Source: Hypomesus transpacificus (Eukaryota > Chordata > Actinopteri > Osmeriformes > Osmeridae). Taken from it: 64,000 bases of DNA. Shown here in pieces: positions 1 to 11,100 of this stretch. Position 1 is the first letter of the stretch; the number at the start of each line of letters is the position of its first letter. The notes beneath the pieces were generated by a model. That model ran no database searches and was not told where the DNA came from. It saw only the letters and a list, made by a program, of their open reading frames with translations. Position numbers and translations under genes: made by a program. The DNA lies in contig NW_025813730.1 of assembly GCF_021917145.1 (NCBI RefSeq), forward strand, positions 62,001 to 126,000, given 5' to 3'.

Positions 1-1146
1 TGGTCAAAGGGTTGGTAATGGAACTGTGTTCCTCTGCCGATATCGCACGCACAGACATGCATGTGTGGGCTAACACACACACACACTATAGAATTAAAAA
101 ATATATACATGTATGCATTTTAGGGCATTTCTGCTATATTTGGACTGAGATAACAAGGAGTGACAGGAAGTAAGGAGGACATGTAGGAAATGCCCTCCTG
201 CTGCCCCCTTCCATGTTTATCTGATTTGCTGTCCTCATCGTCTCAGAGAGTAAACAATGATCACTGCTGTTTAGACGTACCAATCTCAAAATCACACGTT
301 AGACGGGGGGAGACGCCACATCCGAGCTGTGTGCGGTGGAGCCAGGACACCGTGTCAGACACACAAGCCCCCCGAGGGAACGGCAACACCAGAAATTACT
401 ACCATGCAGCAGAGGAATGCATAGAGCGACCTCCCTGCTGGAGGACATCTCTGTGTGGAGAGATGTCTCTGTGTGTAGAGATGTCTCTGTGTGTAGAGAT
501 ATCTCTGTGTGTAGAGATGTCTCTGTGTGTAGAGATGTGTCTGTGTGGAGACTTGTCTCTGTGTGTAGAGATGTCTCTGTGTGTAGAGATGTCTCTGGTG
601 GAGAGATGTCTCTGTGTGTAGAGATGTCTCTGGTGGAGAGAGATGTCTCTGGTGGACAGAAATGTCTCTGTGTGTAGAGATGTCTCTGTGTGTAGAGATG
701 TCTCTGTGTGGAGGACGTCTATGTGTGTAGAGATGTCTCTGTGTGTAGAGATGTCTCTGTGTGGAGGACGTCTCTGTGTGTAGAGATGTCTCTGTGAATC
801 AGTTCTTTATAAATGTTACAGGAATCCGTAATATGGTTCTTGAAAAGCATCACTTTCTTCGTCATATATGCTCTTTACTCAAACATCCAGTTTGATGTTG
901 ACTGTTACTGCAGATGTGTTTGTTTCTTCGACCAACATATACGTTATATACTGTATATATATATATATAGTACTACTGTATATACTGTATGTATAAAATA
1001 TTCATCCTTTATTCTATTCATCCTTTCTTTGGATTCTCCTTTTGTAAAATTTCAGAATGAATGAACAATATGTTCTAATTTTGTAAATTGCAGTCTTCCC
1101 GGAACTTTGTTCCAGGCAGTTCCGAACAGAGTCTCTTGTTTTCCAG
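1..1146. other. Intronic or upstream sequence of lgr5 with no exon recognised
   Basis: No LRR exon could be read here. The stretch holds an AC microsatellite near 75-86, the 18-bp minisatellite at 449-796 and AT-rich sequence around 940-1080. It is presumably an intron of lgr5. Confidence 0.5.
449..796 (+). repeat. 18-bp minisatellite
   Basis: Roughly nineteen imperfect copies of TCTCTGTGTGTAGAGATG, with longer variants (GTGGAGAGAGATG, GTGGAGGACG). It lies upstream of the first lgr5 exon seen. Confidence 0.9.
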
Positions 1147-4100
1147 ACGTTTAGATGCCAACCAGATCTCCAGCGTCCCCAGCAGCTCCTTCAAGGGCCT
1201 GGCGTCCCTGCGCCATCTGTGGCTCAATGACAATGCCCTCACAGATGTGCCCACCCCTGCGCTAACCAGGGTGCCAGGCCTGCAGGCGGTGACCCTGGCC
1301 CTCAACCACATCACCCACATCCCTGACAGCGCCCTGGCAACCCTCAGCGGACTGGTGGTCCTGTAAGTGCTGCAGGAGAGCTGGAGATCTGTCTGCTCTC
1401 CTTGCACTGTACAGGTGTCTTCTCCCTCTCTCCCTCTGTCTCTTTCTGTGTCTCTCTACCTAAAGAGACACCCTTTGATCGCTAGTCTCTCCTGACCTGG
1501 TCTCTCCTGTGCCCTCTTCAGACATCTACAGAACAACCAGATCCTTTCGCTGGGCGAACGATGCTTCGCTGGACTGCAACACCTGGAGACCCTGTAAGCT
1601 ACTCCAGCACTCAGCACATAACAACAGTTAGTAGTTCAAGCAGAACCCAAATCCTAGGTATTAGTAGTATTCCTATTGGTTGTGTATTAGCATTACTTGT
1701 TGAATCAACAGAAGGCCTCCCTGGTTGGAGTGAACAGGTGATGTAGTCAGAGTGAACCCCCATCCCGGTGATCTAGACAGTGCTGGTGTTGAGTTGGTCA
1801 TGGTGGTAGGAAGGGCTGTTGAACGCAGCCAGACTGCAGGTGCGCTCGCTCTCTGCTGACGTGCAGGCTGTCTTTATAAGAGCCTTAAGTGCGGTCCTTA
1901 AGTGAGCCACCACTGCAGATCAAACGTCCTCTAAATGCTCATCTGGTGCATCCCAGTGTGTGGCCGCAACCCTGCGCCAATTACCCTCCGTCTAGATAGC
2001 ACATGTTGCCTGAGTGTTTGCAGTGGAGCTAACCCCTCCACCCCCCCGAGCCCCCCCCCCCCCCCAGAACTGCCCCCCCCGTTCCTATACACTACCACCA
2101 GCTGGGATTACTCTGTCATCCCTCTACTAAAGACGCTGTATTCCAGTGTTTTAGTATTCCAGTGTTTTAGGATTCCAGCGGTTAGGGTTAGCAGAATTCC
2201 AATTTTTCAGTTTCAGTATTTCAGTTTTCCAGGACCGGTAATTCAGTATTCCAGTATTTCAGCACAGCAATGCAGTTTTCCAAGCATTTTCCAAGGATAA
2301 CACACCATTTTTTGAAATGCACGTGTTAATAAAAGCAAACACTTATCTGCATCTGGGTGAGATTTTGCTGCATTGAACCCATTACGGTATAGCCCTAAAT
2401 AACAGAGAACAATCTGCGGTTTAGAAAAGAGTTCCGTCTGGTTTTGAATGTATGTTAGATACGGACTCACTGCAAGTCCTATTGCAGCAAACACTCTACA
2501 CTTGGTTCTACACGAGGACTGATATCTTGATAGTGCAGATCAGTGGACTGGGTAATGGTGCTCTTTGTACCAAGTTGGAGGTAAAACTCCCATCAGGACG
2601 ATTCACACCAAAAATATACATGAACTTTGAGTCATTTTGGAAATGTTTATCACCAACCGAGACTCCAAATGATTTGCCATTCTCTCTGCTGAACTTTGAG
2701 TGTTAAGGCATTCATTCTCAGGGAGGAGTGATGGAGAGGGCTGTGAACCAATCACCTCCTTGCGTTTACTAACAGGAAGCTGGACAGTGTGAAGGGAACA
2801 ATGATCTGCACATCTAGGGATGAGGGAAGCAAATAGATATGGAAAAATAAGAAACAGCAAGAGAGACAGAAACAGAGACAAATAAAGGCTGAGCATGACT
2901 GCATCCAGGACATATTACCCTGACACACTCCTCCCTTCTAACCTCTAGAGATCTGAGCTACAACCACATAGACGTGTTTCCTCCTGCCATCAGAACCCTC
3001 CAGAACCTCAGAGAACTGTGAGTGGAACACAGACATCACACCCCATCCCACACACCCCACGTCACACACCCCCACACACGTCACGTCACTTGACAGGACT
3101 GAATTACAATGACTCCTCCCTTTCAGGACGTTCCATAGCAACAGAATCACATCCATTCCAGAACACGCCTTTAGAGGGAACCCGGCCCTGAGAACCCTGT
3201 ACGTGTCAAGCACTTCAAGTTTATAGACATTACGTGTTGCAGTGGACATATTTACTAAATTGATAATTACAATAATAAATACGTTCTTAAACAGCCTTTA
3301 AATGATCACAATTTTTGTCATGATATGCACCGCAGCTGTAAACATGTGCGTTGGTAATTAAGTTAGTGATTGACAGTTTTTGTCTAATGACACATCTACA
3401 GATACTTCCACAACAACCCTGTCCAGTCCATTGGGAGGTCAGCCTTCCAGAACCTTTCAGAGCTGCGCACACTGTGAGTCAGCACCAGCAATACCACACC
3501 TCTTGTCACTCATCACCAGGGATTTCTTTTTTCAAAGAGTTTGTTCCTGATGGTCCTTCCTGGTCAGACAGATAGACACACAGACGGACAGATAGACAAA
3601 GTGCACACACCTGTAATGTCTGAATCATCTCAAGCTAACTATCGGGCCAGTGGGTTCCCGAGGCTTTCTGTACATGATCAAGAAAGACACATGTCAATCC
3701 TACACATGCTATAGTTACCACAGAGAATCCCAAATAATTCTAGAAGGGTTCAAATAAATCCTCACGCGAGCCTCTTCTCTCCCTGTCATCAGAACCCTAA
3801 ACGGAGGCATCCAGGACTTCCCAGACCTTACTGGGACACACTCACTCCAAAACCTGTGAGTTCAAAACCATCGTAACAATAAAACACCAGCCCAGGTTTC
3901 ATCTCTTCAAAGACCTCCATTAATAACCAATACTACAGCTGTCAGACATGCCATCTAGACATTGAGAGATCTTTACAGAAGGTAATATTTACATCTCTCC
4001 ATGCAGGTCAGTTAGTGGCACACACATCTCATCCCTGCCTGGATCTCTCTGTGATCAGCTACCCAGCCTGCTTCAGCTGTAAGGTCCAGACAGTCATGTG

Positions 4101-6775
4101 ACCCCTCTAGCTATCAGGTGACCCCTCTAGATATCCAAATCTTACAGGTCTAGTACCTCATCCCCACCATGTGCTCCTCAGTGATCTCTCCCACAACCGG
4201 ATCCAGAACCTGCCCAGCTTCTGCGGCTGTAAGAAGATCCACACCATGTGAGTATTCTTATGCATCTGGTCCTGTCCAAACTGAACCTGGTCCTGTCCAA
4301 ACTGGACGTGTTCAAACTGGTGATCAGCTGGTACTGCACACCATGGTACTACACAGATGTTTGTGTTGCCTGTGTGTTTGTGTGTGTGTGTGTAGTGACC
4401 TGCATCACAACCGCATCTTCGGACTATTGGCAGACACGTTCTGTGAGATGTCGGAACTCAGATCCCTGTGAGTAATCTGCTGATAGGAGGAGCATACACA
4501 CACACACACTACATGTGAGTAGAGTGTGTTTGTAGTACAGAACTACACACAACCACCCAACATGACACAACCACATTCAACTTCTTTTTCTTCCCTCAGT
4601 GATCTCTCGTCCAACCGGCTAGCTTCCCTCTCTCTGGAGGGGCTTGGAAGTCTCGCCCACCTGAGTGTTGGTGGTAACATGGAGCTGAGAGACCTCCTGC
4701 CCCTTCAGGCTCGGCCTCGTCTCAGGTGTCTGGAGGGAGGGATGGGTTCAGCTCAGTGGAAAAGCATCTGACTGCAGATTCAGAGTTCCCAGATTCAAAT
4801 CAAATCTAAATCCAATCCCTCATCCCTCGCTGCTTAGTAAATACATTGAAGACAGTCACTCCAAGTCACAGAGAAATACATCCAAAGTTATCCTTTTGGT
4901 TAATTTACTACACTTACATATCTGCGTCTGTGCTTTGTTGGGTTATGTGAAGTTAGTCACATGGATGATGAGGATGTATTATCTGAGTGTTTGTTGTGTG
5001 GTTGTGGTCTCAGGGCTGGCCGGAGGGGTGTGTTTGATCTGTGTGAGAAGGCCGACAGCCGACACCTTCAGGAGACAGGCAGAGGTGAGAACGTCACTAT
5101 CACACGTCCACTCATGCTACACACCCAAGGAGGGGGTTCTTAATAGGTATACACAGATACATATAGAAATATCCAGATTGATGTGTGTTGTTAACTCACA
5201 TAGCCCGTGAGTGGGAGTGGTTGGTGTAGGTGGTTTGTGGACGCTAACATGAGAATATGAAACAGCTGGAGTAAGATGTAAGGAAGCAGAGGTGTGGAGC
5301 ACTGACCTAAAGGGAGCAGCTCTGTTCCCAGTGAACGGCAGACAACCAGATCTTTCTGTTAGGTTCAGAGGAGAAACCCCCCCCCTGCATTCTGCTCTCT
5401 GCTGCTCTCTGCTGCTCTCTGCTGCTCTCTGCTGCTCTCTGCTGCCCTCTGCTGCCCTCTGCTGCTCTCTGCTGCTCTCTGCTGCCCTGGTCCTGGTGAG
5501 TGTGGAACCAGAGCATCCTGGTTCAGGAGAGTTCATCATTTACATTTAGTCATTTAGCAGACGCTCTTATCCAGAGCGACTTACAGTAAGTACAGGGCCA
5601 TGCCCCCGAGGCAAGTAGGGTGAAGTGCCTTGCCCAAGGACACAACGTCATTTGACTCGGCCGGAAATCGAACTGGCAACCTTCAGATTACTAGCCCGAT
5701 TCCCTCACCGTTCAGCCACCTAACTCCCATCATACTCTTCATGTGTGGCTACCAACCCTTTCCTGAAGCCCTCCTTGTTGATTGCCTCTCTCCTATGTCT
5801 GTGTGTCCTCGCCCGCCCCTAGGTGTGTCCTGTCTGACCCACAGTGTGTTTGGGAGCTCTCTGCAGCGAGGCGCAGCGTGGATCTTCATCGTCCTCTCCC
5901 TCGCCTGCAACTCCCTGGTTCTGCTGTCCCTTGGCATCACGACCGCACCCTCATGTCCCTCCCAGCACCTACTGGGAGTGCTGGCCTGGGTGCATCTCCT
6001 CTCCAGCGCCGCCCTAGCTGTGGTAGATAGTATGACCAGGGGCGGTCAATGGTGGAAGGAAGGGACAGGCTGTGAAGTGATGGACCTGGTGTTGACCTTC
6101 TCTTCAGAAGCCTGCGTGTTCCTGCTCACTGCTCTGGTAGTAGAGCGTGGCCACGCTGCTCAGAGTGCAGCCGTGCTTGGACGGACCAGGAAGAGTCCCT
6201 TCTGGTCCAGGGCTGTCCGAGCGATCTCTGTCTCATGTTGCACCCTAGCGGGGGCTGTGGCCTCCTGGCCCCTCCTGGGCACGGCTCTGCCTCCCCCCGG
6301 CGGAGCAGCTCCCCACAGACCCCCCTCCAGCTCAGGCTTCTCCTCAGCCCTGGTCCTGCTCAACTCCCTCTGTTTCCTGGTCATGACGCTCATCCACACG
6401 CGCCTCTGTCGCCGCCCGGACACTCTCGCTCCGCAGACAGGCCACGCCCACCCACGCTGCGCTCCCAACATGGTGGCTTGTCTCCTCCTCACCAACGGTC
6501 TGCTCTTCCTCCCCGCGTCCCTCACCCCTTTCATCTCATCCCTCAGACCCTCTCTCCTCTCCAGCCCAGAGGTTGCCAGGTTTGGGAAGGTGCTCTCCCT
6601 GCTGCCTGCCTGTGTCAACCCCCTCCTGTACATGCTCCTCAGTCCCTGGTTTCCAGAGGAGGTGGAGAGGCGTCTGTGCTGGAGGTCGTACAGGAGGAAG
6701 AGAGCCCGCCGCTCCAGCAGGGGGTCCGTGGACCTGGAGGCAGGTGACTCTGTTCAAACTCCCGTCTCCTGCTGA
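1147..6775 (+). CDS. lgr5: LGR5-type leucine-rich-repeat G-protein-coupled receptor, 3' part (5' exons outside window)
   Basis: LGR4/5/6 receptors sit in the plasma membrane, bind R-spondins through an LRR ectodomain and potentiate Wnt signalling. Exons read: 1147-1362 (three LRRs, 216 bp), 1522-1593, 2949-3017, 3127-3198, 3402-3473, 3793-3855, 4007-4078, 4182-4247, 4396-4467, 4600-4725, 5014-5084 and 5823-6775. All join in one frame (640 codons here). Most LRR exons are 63-72 bp with splice sites inside the Leu codon, the classic LGR pattern. Recognisable blocks include [36 protein letters not shown] and [15 protein letters not shown]. The last exon holds the seven-helix domain, with ERG at the end of TM3 and NPLLY in TM7. 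The symbol rests on synteny, because LGR6 is similar in sequence. Oddities: one LRR and most of the acidic hinge are missing, the usual ECL2 cysteine is absent, and the C-tail is short. No upstream exon was found in 1-1146. Confidence 0.85.
5389..5486 (+). repeat. CTGCTCTCTG short tandem repeat in lgr5 intron
   Basis: About nine to ten copies of a roughly 10-bp pyrimidine-rich unit. Confidence 0.85.
5540..5728 (-). mobile_element. tRNA-derived SINE in lgr5 intron
   Basis: Read on the minus strand, a tRNA-like head carries an A box (GGCTGAACGG-type) and a B box (GTTCGATT-type). A conserved body follows, and the element ends in the tail CTCTGGATAAGAGCGTCTGC. Possible CATCAT flanking duplications. 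The same family recurs at 19809, 52948, 59319 and 60152. Confidence 0.8.
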
Positions 6776-8192
6776 TCCTAAAGGGAGAGAGGCAGCGACT
6801 CACTTCCGAGTCAGACGTTTAAGGAGAGGTTCAAGGATCAAGTTACCTGGCTCTTCCAAGGACATCAAACTGAACTTCTATTAGCATCTTGTTCCTTGTT
6901 CACAGAGCTGCTTAGGGGAACTCAGAATCCCTGAAGAGGCATGATGATACTGCTGTTCACTGCCGGGCAGAGAGAAGTGTGTTCCTTCCTGCAGTAATAA
7001 AACTCCTGTGTTGCACTCGTGGTTAAGGTATCTCCATTTTAACGTGACTATATCCATAGGGTGTGGTTCATCATTTATTTGTACCATATCCATGTATTTA
7101 ATTATTTTGTAAACAGGATCTTTTTAGATTTAAATTCCCCACCAATTTGACATGTTAGTTGGTTTCAGTTTAGTTGATTCTTTTGTGTAGTTCTAAATAA
7201 ATATGTTCTGTATTGTTGTGTTATACATCAAATTTGTTTATGTCTGCATAAATAAAAAGATTGGCTATATTAGTTGAATTTCCACAAGGCAGTAAAATTC
7301 ACACAAATAAAGAAAAGACAAAAGATATTTGTTTAGAAAATAATTTAATATAAACATTCAAGTTCAACATACAAAATAACAGTTGAAGGACTTCTCGGCT
7401 CATAGCCAAATACTCTTTAATCATATATTTTTGACACAAAAAAAACCCCTAAATTGCACATAAGAGAACAATATAGCTCCAATATTGAACCCGTGACTAG
7501 TGATGGGTTTGAAGGGCCTCCCCGTCAGGTCTACAGGGCGTCAGCCTCAAATACACAGGACAACGACAGGCCAAATAGAATACTTTGCAGTCAGACATTT
7601 TGTTATTGGCCAATCATTTAAATTTTGTTCTTCTTTTATCGTTTAAAACAAATAGTGAAATAATGAGTCCATCTTTTCTCTAAGGATACACCAGAACAAA
7701 CAGAAACATCCTGGTAGCAGCCTAGTCTGGCCAGGAGAGGGGAACACCCTTTAAAACACACAGATGCCTGCAGGCGTCCGGCAGAACTACTAACCCCCCC
7801 CCCCCCCCCGGTAAAACAGAAGCCAAATTAATTTGTTTAAAAAGGTGACAATACAAATAACAAACAAAAGGAGAAACGTGTCAAACATAAAAAGGGAAAG
7901 GTAAGACGTGTCACTTGGCAGGGTCCATACTTACGTACATGATGGAGGCTGATTTAAGAGGTCAGAGTTCAGGACACTCGAGGAGGCTTCTGTGACGCGT
8001 GTCCTACGCCGTGTCTCCGGGCACCCTAACCCTGCTCACCTCCTCTATCTCTCTCTCTCTCTCTAAGCAGCAGCCTTTCCATTAGGATGGTCTGATTGGC
8101 GCTAAGTTCATTTTATTTTCTCCCTTTGTGTTTCTGAAAGGGGGGGGGGTTCACTGAGGGGGTGCAAGTGGGGGTCAGTGATCCTCTCCCGT
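6776..8192. other. Convergent 3' UTRs of lgr5 (+) and zfc3h1 (-)
   Basis: lgr5 has candidate polyadenylation signals AATAAA at 7196-7201 and 7251-7256. On the minus strand zfc3h1 has AATAAA at 8112-8117 (about 76 nt past its stop) and an ATTAAA variant at 7344-7349. A poly-C run lies at 7795-7809. No other gene was seen. Confidence 0.55.
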
Positions 8193-11100
8193 TTAGCACG
8201 AGCCTAAATTTAGGGGCTCATTTAGACTCACTCCCACCTCTTGACACTTGTCAACAAGCTTCCTCAGTCTATCAGTTTTACCTCCTCCCTCTGCAGCCTC
8301 AAACAGCAGACGCTGGAAGGAGGGAGAGAGAGGGGGGAGTGAAAGAGAAGAGGGGGAGAGAGAGGGGGGGAGAGAGGGGGGGGGAGGGATGGGGATGGAG
8401 AGAGCGCAAGAGAGGTGGGGGGGGCAAGGGAAGGAGGGAAGGTGAGAGAGAGAGAGATGGGGAGGGGAGGAGAGAGAGATGGGGGGAGGTAAGGAGGAGA
8501 GGATAGAGAGATGGGGGGAGGTAAGGAGGAGAGGATAGAGAGATGGGGGGAGGTAAGGAGGGTAGGAGAGAGAGAGATGGGGGAGGTAAGGAGGGGAGGA
8601 GAGAGAGAGATGGGGAGGGGAAGAGGGGAGGAGAGAGAGATGGGGAGGGAAGGAGGAGAGGAGAGAGAGTGACATGGGGGGAGGTAAGGAGGGGAGGAGA
8701 GAGATGGGGGGAGGTAAGGAGGGGAGGAGAGAGAGAGATGGGGAGGGGAAGAGGGGAGGAGAGAGAGTGACATGGGGGGAGGTAAGGAGGGGAGGAGAGA
8801 GAGAGACGGGGGAAGGGAAGGAGGGGAGGGAGAAGCAGGTGAACATGCGTGCATATTGGCCAGTCGGACAAGAACAAATAAGCAAAAACCCTGTTGTAAG
8901 AGTCATGTGTATGTCTGCTTGTGTGTGCGTGTCTGAGAAGAGAGAACTGAGGAGGGGACATTTACATCTTTCCACAGGGTGGCGCACAGAGGGAGCCTTT
9001 GCAGGGCTTGCTGATAGAGAAGTCGCACCTACAAAACAAACGAGGAAACAAACAAAAACAAAAGACACCAAACGTGGGAGCGCTGCGTCAGTTGAGCGGA
9101 GGACAGATGGTGAGGTGAGCGTGAGGGGGGCTTAGTGACCGGGGCTGTTACTTGTTTACCAACAACACGCAACATTTCCATTTCATTTCGTCACCCCTCA
9201 TATGAAAGGCTGTCATACATTACTTTTTCTTCAACAGTGATTAAACAGCCTGCAGGGAGAAGAATAAGATAGAACAACAACGAAGCGATGATTATGGAAC
9301 GGCTGAGTTAGCAGCAAACAACACAGCCCACTCTGACGCACAAACAGGAAGGCGACACATGGGTCAACAGAGAGAGTTAGACAAGGTTTAAGTCATCACG
9401 CAAACAATCCAGATCTCTCCTTCACAAGTCTGTAGTCTCCAAATTCCATGTACAGTCTTACTCTCCCTTCTTTCACCCCACCCCCACCACCTCTCCCACC
9501 CTCACCCCCACCCCATCACCCCTAGCCCCCCCACCCTCACCTCACTCCCCCCCCTTCCCTCTCTAACTCACCTCAGATCTCTGCTTGAGCTCCTTCTCCA
9601 CAGTGATGGCTCTGAAACACACCACAGAGGGTTGTCAGCTCAGGTCCCCCCTCTGACCAGCGTCAGCTCGGGTCCTCCCTCTGACCAGCGTCAGCTCAGG
9701 TCCCCCCTCTGACCAGCGTCAGCTCAGGTCCCCCCTCTGACCAGCTTCACTCATGGGTTCAGCTGGTATTAGCGCAGGTCAACGGTAGGGGCTTTGGACA
9801 TTGCCGTTTGGAGGGTGAGAAAGCTCGGACTTACATTTTCCAGTTGGCCAGACAGTTGGGAATGCTGGCGCTCAACGTTCTCGCCTGGAACTTCAGATGT
9901 TCCACGTTCCCGTCCGTCCACTCCTGGTGCAGCAACCTAAACAATAACACATAAACAACAACACATGAACAACAACAAATAAACAACAAGAGACTGAGAC
10001 TAACCGCCTGGACATAACCAGATTCCATCTCAGACAACGACAGCTGTAACTACCAATTAAGTATTAATTTAATTAAGACCATGTGTATTTACATTTATTA
10101 AGTCAATCAAAGTGATTGGAGGGGTGTGTATGTACCTGAGGGCCAGGTGTGTGTGTACCTGAGGGCAGGTGTGTATGTGCCTGAGGGCAGGTGTGTGTGT
10201 GTGTACCTGAGGGCAGGTGTGTGTGTGTGTGTACCTGAGGGCAGGTGTGTGTGTGTGTACCTGAGGGCAGGTGTGTGTGTACCTGAGGGCCAGGTGTGTG
10301 TACCTGAGGGCAGGTGTGTGTGTACCTGAGGGCCAGGTGTGTGTGTACCTGAGGGCAGGTGTGTGTGTACCTGAGGGCCAGGTGTGTGTGTACCTGAGGG
10401 CAGGTGTGTGTGTACCTGAGGGGAGGTGTGTGTGTGTGTACCTGAGGGCAGGTGTGTGTGTGTGTACCTGAGGGCAGGTGTGTATGTACCTGAGGGCCAG
10501 GTGTGTGTTGGTGGGCATGGTGTAGCGCAGCCTCTCCAGAACCAGGGGGTGCTGAGACCCTGGCAGGCAGCTCAGGTAGAGAGACACCACCTGCAGAGAA
10601 CACACCACGGGGTTTAACACACACACACATACGCACGCACACACAAACAAAAGTCCATAGAGTTGTAAAACGCATGCAGCCGAATCAGACAGCTTGCTGA
10701 TGGCGAGATCGAACTCTGGTCTCTCTGGCCGACAGGGGGGGTCAGCTGACTGAGGGGGGTCAGCTGACTGAGGGGGGTCAGCTGACTTGGGATCACCTTG
10801 TTGTGGAACGTGAAGCAGCTCCAGTAGCGGGCTGAGCTGAACGGAACCTCCAGTCTGGACGGCACCGTAACCAGGCAACGCTGGACGAGATCCGCAAACA
10901 TCCTGAACTCCCGGCCGGTGGCCTGGGACCCCAGGAACTTACTGCTGGTAAAGACGAGATAACTGGAGAGAGAACACACAGGAGTTAGCTGGGCCCCGGC
11001 CACCCCCCCCCCACCCGTCTGTGTGGACGTGATGTAGCACCACCCAAATACACCTGCTACCACACCCTTCTGACCCTGCTGACCCTTCTGACCCTTCTCA

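Noticed and set aside
6160..6757. Antisense and shifted ORFs over the lgr5 seven-helix exon
   Set aside because: Shadows of the GC-rich receptor exon; no independent coding signal.
8193..9071. 292-codon Pro/Ser-rich ORF on the minus strand
   Set aside because: Only its last 39 codons are the terminal zfc3h1 exon; the rest is the translated polypyrimidine intron.
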